Shown: one piece after another, positions 44,778 through 54,553 of the stretch
Layout of the letters: the number at the start of each line of letters is the position of its first letter
Numbering within the stretch: the stretch's first letter is position 1
Assembly (NCBI RefSeq): GCF_000813985.1
Contig: NZ_JWLJ01000006.1
Location: forward strand, 124,001 to 188,000
DNA length: 64,000 nucleotides
From: Ruegeria sp. ANG-R
GTDB taxonomy: Bacteria > Pseudomonadota > Alphaproteobacteria > Rhodobacterales > Rhodobacteraceae
Direction: 5' to 3'
The notes under the pieces: model-generated
Told to the model about the DNA's origin: nothing
The model's input: only the letters and a program-made list of their open reading frames with translations
Databases searched by the model: none
Made by a program: the position numbers and the translations under genes

Positions 44778-46856
44778 TCAGCCCTCCAACTCGGTCTTGG
44801 CCAGGCCCTGATTGGATGGGTCCGCTTCGTGATCGCGATCCACCGGCTTGGTCAAACGTATTTGCTCCAGCCAGGCTTCATGGGCTTTGCGCACGTCGGC
44901 GGCCGGAATCACGTGTTCATTGTCAATGTCGAACGTCCACAGAATAACCGCCAGGATGATCAGCGCGGTAGCCAGAGCCGCCAGCCACCAGATCCACCAG
45001 ACCAGCGCGAACATCCAGACCCCGCTGAGCACACATAAGACAAATCCGATGGGTGTGTTTTTAGGTACTTCAATGTCCTCATAATCGCCCTCGGCCGCAT
45101 AGGCGCGACCTTCGATCTTGGCCATGGCGAACTCGTCGCGTTCGCGCACCTGCGGCAGCAGGGCAAAGTTGTATTCTGGCGGCGGGGCCGGGATCGACCA
45201 CTCCAGCGTGCGCGCATCCCAAGGGTCTCCAATCGGAACCCGGTTCTGATCCCGTTCTTTGATCGAGACCTTAAGTTGCACGAGAATGGTGATCAGCGCC
45301 GAGAAGATGCAGAATGCACCCAAAACCGCGACGATCATATACGGCACGAAGGCCGGATCGGTATAGCTGAACGAGCGGCGCGGCATACCCATCAGGCCCA
45401 CAAAATACAGCGGGAAGAAGGTCAGTGAGAACCCTGCGATCCACAGGAAAGCGGACCGGCGGCCCAGCCGTTCATTCAACCGGAAGCCGAAGGCTTTGGG
45501 GAACCAGTAATTATACCCCGCCAGCAGGCCGAACAGCACACCCGGGATCAACACGTTGTGGAAATGCGCCACCAGGAACAGAGAGTTGTGCACCTGATAG
45601 TCAATCGTGGGATTCGCCAGAATAACCCCGGTCAGGCCGCCAATGACGAACAGGACCAGAAAACCGATGCCATAGATCATCGGAACGGATATGCGGATAC
45701 GCCCCCGATACATCGTCGCCATCCAGTCATAGACCTTCACCCCGGTCGGAATGGCGATCAGCATCGTGGCGATCCCGAAGGCGGCATTGATCAGAGCGCT
45801 TTGGCCCATGGTAAAGAAATGGTGCAGCCAAACCGTGAAGGACAGCACCGCAATCGACATCGTCGCAATCACCAACGAGGTGTACCCGTAAAGGCGCTTG
45901 GCCGAATAGGTGGCAAAGACTTCCGAGAACATGCCGTAGGCCGGCAACACCAGCAGATAGACCTCAGGGTGGCCAAACAGCCAGAACAGGTTGGCATAGT
46001 TCATCATGTTGCCGCCCAGGTCATTGGTGAAGAAGTGGAAGTCCAGATACCGGTCAAGCCCCAACAGCAAAGCCGCAACACTGAGCGGCGGCAGCGCAAA
46101 GACCATCAGGATCGACGAACACACAACCGTCCAGGTAAACAGCGGCATTCTGAAGAAGGTCATGCCCGGCGCCCGCATCTTGTAGATCGTCGTGGCAAAG
46201 TTGATCCCGCTCAGCGTGGTCCCGAGCCCCGACACGACGATGGCCCATATCCAGTAATCAGGCCCCACTCCGGGATTGAAGGCGGCCCCGGTATAGGGCG
46301 GATAAGCCGACCAGCCGCCGGTCGAGAACTTGCCCACCACCAACGACACCATCAGCATGACGCCGCTAGCCACGGTCAGCCCAAGGCTTATCTGGTTCAT
46401 TACCGGAAAGGCCACATCGCGCGCACCGATCTGCAGGGGCATTACATAATTGATGAAGCCCGCCACAAACGGCATCGCCACAAAGAAGATCATGATCGTG
46501 CCATGGGTCGAAAACAGTTGCGCGAAATGATCGGGCTGCAGGAAGCCGCCATCCAGACCAAAGGCCTGTTGGGTCCGCATCACCACGCCTTCAATCACGC
46601 CGCGCGTCATCATCACCAACGAGAACACGATATACATGATACCGATCTTCTTGTGGTCCGTGCTGGTCAACCAGTCCCGCCAAAGCGGACCCCAAAGCCG
46701 GTACCTCGTCAACAGAAAAAGAACGGTCAAAGCGCCGACCACGACGATGCTGGCAGCTGTGCTGGCAACGGCTTCGTTTACGCTGGGCGCACGGATAAAT
46801 GCGGTAAACGGCAGGGCATCCAGAGTGAGGCGGCCGAAAATATCCTGATATGTCAT
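44778..46856 (-). CDS. cyoB: Cytochrome o ubiquinol oxidase subunit I
   Basis: 692-residue catalytic subunit of the bo3 oxidase, with 15 or so helices. It oxidises quinol, reduces O2 to water and pumps protons. Visible heme-copper ligands include WLFGHPEVYLLVLPAYG (CuB His with the cross-linked Tyr), LHHFFTMG (two CuB His) and LVAHFHNVL (heme His pair). The start codon overlaps the cyoA stop as ATGA. The length and the extra C-terminal helix (GVWMFALVWWIWWLAALATA) fit CyoB rather than a cytochrome c oxidase subunit. Confidence 0.96.
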   Translation of the reverse strand: MTYQDIFGRLTLDALPFTAFIRAPSVNEAVASTAASIVVVGALTVLFLLTRYRLWGPLWRDWLTSTDHKKIGIMYIVFSLVMMTRGVIEGVVMRTQQAFGLDGGFLQPDHFAQLFSTHGTIMIFFVAMPFVAGFINYVMPLQIGARDVAFPVMNQISLGLTVASGVMLMVSLVVGKFSTGGWSAYPPYTGAAFNPGVGPDYWIWAIVVSGLGTTLSGINFATTIYKMRAPGMTFFRMPLFTWTVVCSSILMVFALPPLSVAALLLGLDRYLDFHFFTNDLGGNMMNYANLFWLFGHPEVYLLVLPAYGMFSEVFATYSAKRLYGYTSLVIATMSIAVLSFTVWLHHFFTMGQSALINAAFGIATMLIAIPTGVKVYDWMATMYRGRIRISVPMIYGIGFLVLFVIGGLTGVILANPTIDYQVHNSLFLVAHFHNVLIPGVLFGLLAGYNYWFPKAFGFRLNERLGRRSAFLWIAGFSLTFFPLYFVGLMGMPRRSFSYTDPAFVPYMIVAVLGAFCIFSALITILVQLKVSIKERDQNRVPIGDPWDARTLEWSIPAPPPEYNFALLPQVRERDEFAMAKIEGRAYAAEGDYEDIEVPKNTPIGFVLCVLSGVWMFALVWWIWWLAALATALIILAVILWTFDIDNEHVIPAADVRKAHEAWLEQIRLTKPVDRDHEADPSNQGLAKTELEG

Positions 46857-47818
46857 TGGGCGGCCTCTTGGGTGGCGGCTGAAAACTCGACCGTGCCGGG
46901 CTGTGCGGCCAGCGGCAACGGCTTGCCGGTGTGATACCGACCGACGATTTTATGAAACAGATGTATGTCAGGCAGGGTAAACCAGATTGCATCAGAAGGC
47001 ATCGCCCCCGAGGCCAGGCCCTTATGCGCCTCTTCCTGGCTGCTTTGACGAGCCAGAACACCATAAGCCGCCTCATCCAGCGCGACGCCGTCCGACTTGA
47101 CCTTTTGCACCCAGCCGTCAAAATCCGCCGTGTCCATTGCCCTGGTCATGAACTTCTGACCGACGAAGCCATTGCCGTTGTATTGCGTGTTCTCACCTTC
47201 GAAAGCACCCACTGTATCTGCCATCACATGCAGCTCTGTGGTCATGCCGGGCATGGCGTAAATCTGTCCAGCCAGAGACGAGATGATGAAGGACTGCATC
47301 ACCGTATCAGTGGTCAGAGTCATCGCAACCGGCTGATCCACCGGGATCGCCAGTTCTCCAACGGATGCAATCCCCAGATCCGGGTAGATGAACAGCCATT
47401 TCCAATCGAGCCCGACCACCTGCACATTCACTGGCGGCCCAGCGCCTTCAATCGGCTTGTATGGGTCAAGTTTGTGTGTCGACTGCCACAGCGCCAGCGA
47501 CAACACCCCCACCAGAAACAGAGGCACGCCCCACATCGTAATCTCCAGCGGCAGAGAATACTCCCATCTGGGTTTGTAAGTCGCGCCGGAACGACCGCGG
47601 CGGTACCGCAAAAGGATCAGTGGCAGCAGAACAAAGACCGGTATGACCGCAATCATCGTGATCCCCGTCACCCAAAGCAGGTGAGACCTCTGATCCGAAG
47701 CAATCTGACCTGCAGGTTCCAAGAAAGTATCCGCAAATAACGGGCAAGGTGCGACCATCAAAGCCGCAATGGTTACGCCTGACAAAGCCAGGCTCGAAAA
47801 CTGTTTTCGGCCTATCAC
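46853..47818 (-). CDS. cyoA: Cytochrome o ubiquinol oxidase subunit II
   Basis: 321-residue subunit with an N-terminal leader, two transmembrane helices (about 45-70 and 88-110) and a periplasmic cupredoxin domain (VVGLDWKWLFIYPDLGIASV, then IISSLAGQIYAMPGMTTELH). The CuA cysteines of cytochrome c oxidases are absent, as expected for a quinol oxidase. The start is GTG at 47818 with GGAGGG 9 bp upstream. First gene of cyoABCD, divergent from the Crp/Fnr regulator. Confidence 0.95.
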   Translation of the reverse strand: MIGRKQFSSLALSGVTIAALMVAPCPLFADTFLEPAGQIASDQRSHLLWVTGITMIAVIPVFVLLPLILLRYRRGRSGATYKPRWEYSLPLEITMWGVPLFLVGVLSLALWQSTHKLDPYKPIEGAGPPVNVQVVGLDWKWLFIYPDLGIASVGELAIPVDQPVAMTLTTDTVMQSFIISSLAGQIYAMPGMTTELHVMADTVGAFEGENTQYNGNGFVGQKFMTRAMDTADFDGWVQKVKSDGVALDEAAYGVLARQSSQEEAHKGLASGAMPSDAIWFTLPDIHLFHKIVGRYHTGKPLPLAAQPGTVEFSAATQEAAQ

Positions 47819-48008
47819 CCTGATTTACCCTCCAAACTCAACCGGTTCAAAACCGGTGCCGTCATGCGCTGGCCGCATCAGCGGACGTGCTGATTTTTGC
47901 ACACCATTCCACATGACAACTCGGCAAATGATGCATCTTGTTCGGACCACATTGCCTCTGAAAGCCCATAGCGTCTTCAAAGCTATAATTCCACTTTATT
48001 TCTCATGC

Positions 48009-48024
48009 TGTTAGAGTGCTAACA
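48009..48024. promoter_or_regulatory. Crp/Fnr-type operator upstream of cyoA and the regulator gene
   Basis: TGTTA-GAGTGC-TAACA, within the perfect 18-bp inverted repeat CTGTTAGAGTGCTAACAG. Five-base half sites separated by six bases are the Crp/Fnr spacing. It lies 191 bp before cyoA and 65 bp before the Crp/Fnr gene. A near copy stands in the mqo/fumC promoter region at 55032. Confidence 0.65.
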
Positions 48025-48088
48025 GATAGAAAACAAAAGCTGTGCGTATCTGAGCGCGCTGAAAAAGACGCCCGAGAATACAACCACA

Positions 48089-48709
48089 ATGGACCTAATT
48101 TCAAGACTGGCAGTCCGCACCGTTTCTTACAAAAGCGGACGCTTTTTGTTTCTGACCAACGAAGACGGAGCTAACATCTGTTTTATGCTATCGGGCGCGG
48201 CACGTGTGTTCCGAATGACGGAAGGCGGAGACGAAGTCACAATCGCCGTCAGGTCCTGCCAAAGTACCCCTATCCTGCTGAGCGCCTGCATCAAAGGTGT
48301 TGGCATTGAACTTCTGGAAGACAGCGTTCTGTGTTTCAAAGCGACTGACGACTACATCAAAGCTTCAAGCGATGACATTGAGTTGCGCCAGTATACAATT
48401 GCTCAATTCATGGAGTTTTTCGAATGCTGTCATCAGAGGATTGAGGATCTTGTCCTTCGCAGCGTCGAAGAGCGCGTTGCACGCCAACTCGTATTGTTGG
48501 CCGAGCGGCCTTCGGAACTCCAATCAAAATCGAGTGCAACAGTTCGGATCACGCAAGGTCAATTGGCAAGCCTCGTCGCAGCTTCCAGACCGAGCGTGAA
48601 CATTGCGTTGCGAAAGCTACAGCAGCGGGGAATACTGACGACCACCTCCGGATTTATAAAGATCGCTTCAATTGACAAACTCCGAAATATGTCGGCGGTT
48701 TCGCTTTGA
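48089..48709 (+). CDS. Crp/Fnr-family transcriptional regulator
   Basis: 206 residues. A cyclic-nucleotide-binding-like beta roll (residues 10-100; NEDGANICFMLSGAARVFRM) is followed by a long dimer helix and a winged helix (ITQGQLASLVAASRPSVNIA, then LRKLQQRGIL). The four N-terminal FNR cysteines are absent, so it is not a direct FNR oxygen sensor. The recognition helix reads SRPSVN instead of CRP's SRETVGR, implying a half-site other than TGTGA. It is divergent from cyoABCD and probably controls it through the TGTTA-N6-TAACA site. Confidence 0.88.
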   Translation: MDLISRLAVRTVSYKSGRFLFLTNEDGANICFMLSGAARVFRMTEGGDEVTIAVRSCQSTPILLSACIKGVGIELLEDSVLCFKATDDYIKASSDDIELRQYTIAQFMEFFECCHQRIEDLVLRSVEERVARQLVLLAERPSELQSKSSATVRITQGQLASLVAASRPSVNIALRKLQQRGILTTTSGFIKIASIDKLRNMSAVSL

Positions 48710-48931
48710 TTAACAACCCGTTGGCGGGGATAGGCAGCAGCTTATCAAGCATCGTTGCTTTGATCATGCAGTTTGACCTCATCGCGCAAAAACTATTTGG
48801 GATCACGGCATTTCTCGCATCGGATATTTTGGCGAGCGGTGTTCTGATGGTTCTTTTGGGATTAACGAGGTCACGCAAAGTACAGTTTTCGCTGCGCGAC
48901 GGCCCAATTCAGACCGCTTTGCAGATTTCTG

Positions 48932-48964
48932 CACCGGGCCTTTTTCGATTTGGCCCGGTGTTTT
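48932..48964 (+). terminator. Terminator after the Crp/Fnr gene
   Basis: CACCGGGCC and GGCCCGGTG pair perfectly around an 11-nt T-rich loop and are followed by TTTT. It lies between the regulator and the convergent glutamate-synthase-like gene. The 48710-48931 stretch shows no convincing gene. Confidence 0.88.
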
Positions 48965-48984
48965 AAGTTAGGTGGTTTGGGGTG

Positions 48985-50562
48985 TCAGAAGTTGTTTGCT
49001 GATGCGCGCTCCCAGTCAGCTGCAAATTCTTCGGGGACGTTTTCCCCAAGCAATGCGCCGTCCTCAAGGAAGGTATAAATTTCAGCGATGGATTTCTCCC
49101 GTTCGTTCGCGACGCGGCGGCGCACGTCGCCGGGATGCAAATCGCTGACCTTTTCTCGGCCCATCGCGCCGAGGATCTCGCGGAAGCTTTCAAGCGTTGC
49201 GTCATGATACCGATGAACACGCTGGCGCTTCTGTGGTACGTTTACGGCGCGCGCGCGCGCTTTGTCCTGCGTCGCGATACCTGTCGGACACATGTTGGTG
49301 TTGCAGTGTAGGGATTGGATACACCCAACCGCAAACAGCATCGCCCGCGCCGAGTTGCACATGTCCGCTCCCAGAGCGAATTTCTCGATCATGTCATAGC
49401 CAGTCGCGACTTTACCGGAACTGATGATCCGGATCTTGTCGCGCAGGCCGACGCCTTTCAGGCAGTTATGCACAAAGATCAACGCCTCGTTCAGAGGTAC
49501 GCCCAGCCGGTTGGTGAACTCAACGGGTGCTGCACCCGTACCGCCTTCGGCCCCGTCCACGGTGATGAAGTCGGGCAGAATACCTGTCTCAAGCATTGCC
49601 TTGCAGATCGCCATGAACTCGTGCCGGTTGCCGATACAAAGCTTGAAACCGATGGGTTTGCCGCCCGACATCTCACGCAGGTGCTGAACGTAATGCATCA
49701 GCCCGGTCGGCCCATCGAAAGCCGAGTGCGCCGGAGGAGAGATCACATCTTTATGCGGCTCCACCCCGCGGATTTCGGCAATCTCTTCGTCGACCTTGAC
49801 AGCGGGCAGCACCCCCCCGTGGGAGGGTTTGGCCCCTTGGCTCAGCTTGATCTCGATCGCCTTGACCACGTCCTTCTGGGCCTTTTCAGCGAACTTGTCC
49901 TTGTCGAACCCGCCCTCGGGCGTACGACAGCCAAAATACCCGGTGCCGATCTGCCAGATGATATCGCCGCCTTCGGCAAGGTGATACGGGGACAGACCGC
50001 CCTCGCCCGTGTTATGGGCAAAGCCACCATCTTTGGCCCCGCCATTGAGCGCACGAATAGCCGTATGACTCAGCGCACCAAAGCTCATGGCCGAAACGTT
50101 CAGGCGCGACGCGTTATAGGGTTTGTCGCATTGCGGGCCACCCAGCATGATCCGCTCTTCCGACTCGTCGACAATCTTGGGCGCGAGCGAGTGGTTCGAC
50201 CGCAGATACCCCACCTCATCCAGATCATATTGCGTACCAAAGGCCTGTGTGTCCTGCTGACCCTTGGCCCGGGAATAGACCAGCGCCCGCGTAATCCGGT
50301 TGAACGGCCGCCCGCTTGCGTTGGTTTCAACAAAATACTGACGGATTTCTGGACTGACAAATTCCAGCATATAGCGAAAGTGGCCCAGCACCGGGTAGTT
50401 GTTCAACACGTTATGGCGGGTGGTGGTGATGTCATAGAACCCGATCAGAATATACGGGATCACGATCACCAGCAGCCAATAGGCGGGCGACCAGAGCCAG
50501 CCCAGAAGCAATGTCAGCGGCAGGCCGAGGAATACGACGGCGTAATAAATCTTGCGAACCAT
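48985..50562 (-). CDS. Membrane-anchored FMN-binding glutamate-synthase-like protein
   Basis: 525 residues. Two N-terminal transmembrane helices (about 5-40) precede a complete GltB-type FMN/Fe-S barrel: SAMSFGALSHTAIRALNGGA, GEGGLSPYHLAEGGDIIWQI, FITVDGAEGGTGAAPVEFTN, and the Fe-S cysteines in CIQSLHCNTNMCPTGIATQD. There is no glutamine amidotransferase domain, so it cannot be classical glutamate synthase. Members of this group are thought to pass electrons from or to quinone or another partner. It is the last gene of a leftward operon that begins with the pyruvate-oxidase-like gene. Confidence 0.85.
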   Translation of the reverse strand: MVRKIYYAVVFLGLPLTLLLGWLWSPAYWLLVIVIPYILIGFYDITTTRHNVLNNYPVLGHFRYMLEFVSPEIRQYFVETNASGRPFNRITRALVYSRAKGQQDTQAFGTQYDLDEVGYLRSNHSLAPKIVDESEERIMLGGPQCDKPYNASRLNVSAMSFGALSHTAIRALNGGAKDGGFAHNTGEGGLSPYHLAEGGDIIWQIGTGYFGCRTPEGGFDKDKFAEKAQKDVVKAIEIKLSQGAKPSHGGVLPAVKVDEEIAEIRGVEPHKDVISPPAHSAFDGPTGLMHYVQHLREMSGGKPIGFKLCIGNRHEFMAICKAMLETGILPDFITVDGAEGGTGAAPVEFTNRLGVPLNEALIFVHNCLKGVGLRDKIRIISSGKVATGYDMIEKFALGADMCNSARAMLFAVGCIQSLHCNTNMCPTGIATQDKARARAVNVPQKRQRVHRYHDATLESFREILGAMGREKVSDLHPGDVRRRVANEREKSIAEIYTFLEDGALLGENVPEEFAADWERASANNF

Positions 50563-50624
50563 TTAGTCAGGTCTCCTGAGTTTCAGTGGCCCGGGGCCGG
50601 CGCGTGTCCGGCCCGGGTGCCTAT

Positions 50625-51098
50625 TCAGTTCTTGGTGGTTCCGTATCCGAATACCCGGAACACAGCGACGGTCGTGAGGCCAAAAAGAATGTGCCCGAAC
50701 AGTGAGGCATAGGTCAGCTTGGACCAACCCATGAACGCCGGCATCCCAGCCACAAGATGCGCCATCACATAAAAGCCAAACACGAAAAGCCCCATACCGA
50801 ACCCGATGCCAACGATCCACCAGGGCAGAAAGGGTGTGATCGTGCGCGCGATGGGGCGCGCAAAAAAGGCATATCCGATCGGATAGGCAATGATACCTGT
50901 CGTCATATGTATCCCGTTCAGGATCGGCACCGATTTGATACCGAACACCGCCCGGATCAGATCATCGGGGTTCAGCGTGATCCCGGTAATGAGGGGGGAC
51001 AGGGTTCCGGCCCAAAAGTCCCACGAAGCGATCGAGGCAGCCCCGGCCAGCAGGATGGCAGCAATCAGATGTCCACCGCTATGAATGTCACGTGTCAT
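50625..51098 (-). CDS. Four-helix membrane protein of unknown function
   Basis: 157 residues with four predicted membrane segments (about 10-28, 62-82, 90-112, 128-150). Histidines and prolines near membrane faces (GIHMTTGIIAYPIGYAFF, VMAHLVAGMPAFMGW) could be heme or quinone contacts, but no family motif is recognised. It sits 15 bp after the pyruvate-oxidase-like gene and 62 bp before the FMN protein gene, so it may be a quinone-side membrane partner. That is inference. Confidence 0.72.
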   Translation of the reverse strand: MTRDIHSGGHLIAAILLAGAASIASWDFWAGTLSPLITGITLNPDDLIRAVFGIKSVPILNGIHMTTGIIAYPIGYAFFARPIARTITPFLPWWIVGIGFGMGLFVFGFYVMAHLVAGMPAFMGWSKLTYASLFGHILFGLTTVAVFRVFGYGTTKN

Positions 51099-51113
51099 AC
51101 GTTGACCCTTTTC

Positions 51114-52856
51114 TTACAGGTGCGCCTTAAGCTCTTTCACCCAGTTATCCCACTGGGCGTGATCACCCTTGGCAAGCAGGATGCCCTCTTTCAGCTTGGA
51201 CATGCCAAAGCCCCAGGCCATCTTGGTTTCGATATGCGGCGGCATGACCAGTTCACCGGGTGACACCATAGCCTCGATGATAAACGGCTTGGTGCTTGCC
51301 TTGGCCTGTGCGATGGCATCCTTGATTTCCGAGGCGTGTTCGACCCGCACGCCGTCGCCGCCACAGACTTTGGCGTATTCGGCAAAGTTCGGGTTCACCA
51401 GATCGGTAGCCATCGGATTGACCGCATATCCGGCCACCTCCATCTCCATCTTCACAAAGCCTAGCGTCTGGTTGTTGAAGACGATCACCTTGATGGGCCA
51501 GTCATACCGCACGGCAGTCACGAAATCCTGCATCGACATGCCGAAACCACCGTCACCGCAGAAGGTCCAGACCTCGCGCGATGGGTCCAGCGCCGCCGCC
51601 CCAAGCGCCGAGGGCAGGCCCGAGCCCAATGACGAGTGGTTGAACGAGCCGACCATCCGACGCCCATCCTTCATCCGTGTCTGACGCGCCACCCAAACGG
51701 TGCATTCGCCGATATCCATGGCAAAAACCGCATCGTCCGAGGCCTGATCAGAAATCTCGCGCGCAAACAGCTGCGGATGCAACGGTTCTGAATCCCGATC
51801 AAGGCTGGCTTCTTTGTCCTGTTGTTTTAGCCATTTGGTACACAGCTTGATCTGATGGTCGGCAAATTTGCGGTCATCCTTGGCTTCGATCTTAGGCAGC
51901 AAAAGGTCCAACGTCGCGCCCACGTCACCCAGCAGGCCCGAGGCAATGGGTGCCCGGCGGCCCAAATGCTCGACACTGCGGTCGATCTGAATGATCTTTG
52001 CCTTTTCCGGCAGAAACCACTCATAGGGGAAATCGGTTCCCACCATCAGCAGAACGTCGCAATCACGCACGGCGTGATATCCACCCGGATTGCCGATCAG
52101 ACCCGTCATGCCGACCACGTTCGGATCATCATAATCAAAGATGTCCTTGCCCTTCAGCGAATGGGCAATCGGCGCATTCAGGCGCTCGGACAGCGCAATC
52201 ACCTGATCTTTCGCATCCCGGCAACCGACACCTGCAAAGATGGCAACTTTCTTGCCCTCATTGATAATCTCAGCTGCGCGCGCAATTTCTTCCTTTGGCG
52301 GGATCAAGGTGGAAGGATGCTTTAAGATTGGATGGAACTGGTGCAGGCTGGGCACCGTCTGCTCCGACACATCAATTGGCAGCTCGATCCGCACCACTTC
52401 GCGATTGATCAGCGCACGCTGCACCGCAATCTGCGCCAGCCGCGGCATCTGTTCGGGGGTATGGATGACCGCCTGATAGCCGCAGACATCCTCGTACACC
52501 TTCTCAAGATTGACCTCCTGATGATAACCGGTGCCGCGCTCGCGATGCGCCACCTGCCCGGTGATCGCGACCACGCCCGCCCCTTCGCGGCGGGCGTTAT
52601 ACAGCCCATTGATCAGATGCAGGGCACCAGGCCCAACAGTGCCGGCACAAATGCCAATCCCACCGGTCAGATGCGACTGCGCATAGGCCGCATAAGCCGC
52701 ATTCTCTTCGTGTCGCATCCCGATCCACTCAAAGCGCCTGTCATCGCGCATCGCCTCGAGAAATGGGTTCAGAGCATCCCCCGTGACCCCAAAAATCTGC
52801 CGCCCACCCGCGTCAGCCAAAATATCAAGCAGTACATCAACTACGCTCTTTGCCAT
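51114..52856 (-). CDS. poxB: Pyruvate:quinone oxidoreductase-like ThDP enzyme
   Basis: 580-residue thiamine-diphosphate enzyme of the PoxB/acetolactate synthase group. The N-terminal PYR domain has RQIFGVTGDALNPFLEAM and the catalytic Glu in MRHEENAAYAAYAQS. The C-terminal PP domain has GDGGFGMSMQDF and VIVFNNQTL, the Mg/ThDP motif. In E. coli PoxB oxidises pyruvate to acetate and CO2 and reduces ubiquinone at the membrane. ATG 52856, with AGAGGA 6-7 bp upstream, is preferred to 52862. The gene leads an operon with a membrane protein and an FMN glutamate-synthase-like protein. Confidence 0.87.
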   Translation of the reverse strand: MAKSVVDVLLDILADAGGRQIFGVTGDALNPFLEAMRDDRRFEWIGMRHEENAAYAAYAQSHLTGGIGICAGTVGPGALHLINGLYNARREGAGVVAITGQVAHRERGTGYHQEVNLEKVYEDVCGYQAVIHTPEQMPRLAQIAVQRALINREVVRIELPIDVSEQTVPSLHQFHPILKHPSTLIPPKEEIARAAEIINEGKKVAIFAGVGCRDAKDQVIALSERLNAPIAHSLKGKDIFDYDDPNVVGMTGLIGNPGGYHAVRDCDVLLMVGTDFPYEWFLPEKAKIIQIDRSVEHLGRRAPIASGLLGDVGATLDLLLPKIEAKDDRKFADHQIKLCTKWLKQQDKEASLDRDSEPLHPQLFAREISDQASDDAVFAMDIGECTVWVARQTRMKDGRRMVGSFNHSSLGSGLPSALGAAALDPSREVWTFCGDGGFGMSMQDFVTAVRYDWPIKVIVFNNQTLGFVKMEMEVAGYAVNPMATDLVNPNFAEYAKVCGGDGVRVEHASEIKDAIAQAKASTKPFIIEAMVSPGELVMPPHIETKMAWGFGMSKLKEGILLAKGDHAQWDNWVKELKAHL

Positions 52857-53037
52857 TGTCATTCCTCTTTTGACTTTCGGGTTTTACGGTGACTTCCGCG
52901 CGCCTGACGTCCACGTCGACGCCGGCAATCATGTTCGTTTAACTCGTAAAATAAACCCATGATAACGCGCTTGTCAGACATTGTGCTGAGACTGTCGCAG
53001 AGGGTTAACCTCCATTTTCGGCCCGGCATTCAGAACA

Positions 53038-54522
53038 CTATCCATTCAGACCAAGAACCTCAGCTGTTTCAGATCGGATACGGCGTGTGAACGCAGCATC
53101 TTCCGACAGGTCCACCCCATAGGACGGAATCATGTGCTTCAGTTTTTCGGGCCATCCCTCGTGCAGCAGATTTCCCAGACTGTGTTCCAGTACTTCGACC
53201 ATGATCGCCACCGCAGTCGAAGCGCCCGGCGATGCTCCTAGCAGAGCTGTCATTCTGCCGTCCGAAGAATGCACAACTTCTGTCCCAAACTGCAGGCGGC
53301 CATGATATGGCCTGTCCCTGTGAACGATCTGGACCCTCTGCCCGGCCACGGACAACTCCCAATCATCGACCTCCATTTGCGGATAGTATTCCTTCAACGC
53401 CTCCAGCCTATGAGCCTGTGTCTGCAAGACCTGCCCAACCAGATATTCCTCAAGCGGGAAATTGTCGTGGGCGACTGCCAGCAAAGGCACGAAGTTGGAG
53501 GGGCGGAGTGAAGCGGGAAGATCCAGCAAAGACCCGTGTTTCAAAAAGCGGGTGGTGAACCCGGCATAGGGGCCGAACAACACCCATTTCTCGCCATCGA
53601 TGATCCGCGTATCAAGATGAGGCACCGACATCGGCGGCGCGCCAGTGGCAGCCATGCCGTACACCTTGGCCATATGACGGTTCACCACCTCCGGGTTCGA
53701 GCACCGCAGCCATTGACCACTGACCGGGAAACCGGCGTATCCCTTTGACTCGGGGATATGAGATTTCTGCAGCAACGACAGCGCCCCGCCCCCAGCGCCC
53801 AGAAAGACGTAACCAGCCTCAACCTGATGGGTTTCGCCAGACTTCTGATCCCGCAGGGTCAGGGCCCAACGGCCATTGTCCAAACGACTCAGATGCTCGA
53901 GCTTTTGACAGAACCGCGCGCTGAACCCATCCATCTGGCTCAGGTAATCCATATAGGCCGCCGTCAGCGCACCGTAGTTCACATCCGACCCGTTCATCAT
54001 CCGTGTTGCCGCCACCGGCTGTGCAGGGTCACGCCCGGTCATGACCAATGGAATCCAATCGGCAAGCTGAGCGGCATCTTCGCTGTATTCCATCCCCTGA
54101 TAGGCATGATGCTCTGACATTGTGGCGTGGCGCTTCTTCAGAAAGGCCTGATGCGCGTCGCCCGTAACGAAACTCATATGCGGGACGGCGTGAATAAATT
54201 GATCCGGTGTTGCGATTGCACCGCTGGACACAAGGTAGGACCAGAACTGACGTGACAGATCGAACTGTCCGTTGACCTTCAGCGCCTTGGTCAGATCGAT
54301 CTTCCCATCCGCCCCTTCGGTCGTATAGTTCAATTCGCAATTTGCGGCGTGACCGGTGCCGGCATTGTTCCACGCGGCCGAGCTTTCTTGCGCAGCGCCT
54401 TCAAGCTGCTCGAACAGGACGATATTCAGATCCGGCTGCAGTTCTTTCACAAGCACCGCGAGGGTCGTGCTCATGATACCTGCGCCGATCAAGGCGATAT
54501 CGATCTCTTTGCACGCGTTCAT
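53038..54522 (-). CDS. mqo: Malate:quinone oxidoreductase
   Basis: 494-residue peripheral membrane flavoprotein that oxidises malate to oxaloacetate and reduces quinone. It opens with the FAD fold IDIALIGAGIMSTTLAVLVK. It contains SSAAWNNAGTGHAANCELNY, VFLGAGGGALSLLQKSHIPE, WVLFGPYAGFTTRFLKHGSL and LLGASPGASTAVAIMVEVLE, the family landmarks over its whole length. The ATG at 54522 is the conserved start. It lies 31 bp after a cupin gene on the same strand. Confidence 0.96.
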   Translation of the reverse strand: MNACKEIDIALIGAGIMSTTLAVLVKELQPDLNIVLFEQLEGAAQESSAAWNNAGTGHAANCELNYTTEGADGKIDLTKALKVNGQFDLSRQFWSYLVSSGAIATPDQFIHAVPHMSFVTGDAHQAFLKKRHATMSEHHAYQGMEYSEDAAQLADWIPLVMTGRDPAQPVAATRMMNGSDVNYGALTAAYMDYLSQMDGFSARFCQKLEHLSRLDNGRWALTLRDQKSGETHQVEAGYVFLGAGGGALSLLQKSHIPESKGYAGFPVSGQWLRCSNPEVVNRHMAKVYGMAATGAPPMSVPHLDTRIIDGEKWVLFGPYAGFTTRFLKHGSLLDLPASLRPSNFVPLLAVAHDNFPLEEYLVGQVLQTQAHRLEALKEYYPQMEVDDWELSVAGQRVQIVHRDRPYHGRLQFGTEVVHSSDGRMTALLGASPGASTAVAIMVEVLEHSLGNLLHEGWPEKLKHMIPSYGVDLSEDAAFTRRIRSETAEVLGLNG

Positions 54523-54553
54523 CCTGTTCGCTCCGACCTTGTGATTTGTGATA

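Noticed and set aside
45558..46934. 458-codon open frame opposite cyoB
   Set aside because: Its His/Arg/Gln-rich composition is the complement of high-GC membrane-protein codons; cyoB on the other strand is unmistakable.
48706..48966. 86-codon open frame after the Crp/Fnr gene
   Set aside because: It starts with TTG without a ribosome site and its last codons are the stem and loop of a terminator.
49315..50712. 465-codon open frame opposite the FMN glutamate-synthase-like gene
   Set aside because: Antisense shadow of a well-conserved gene with clear motifs.
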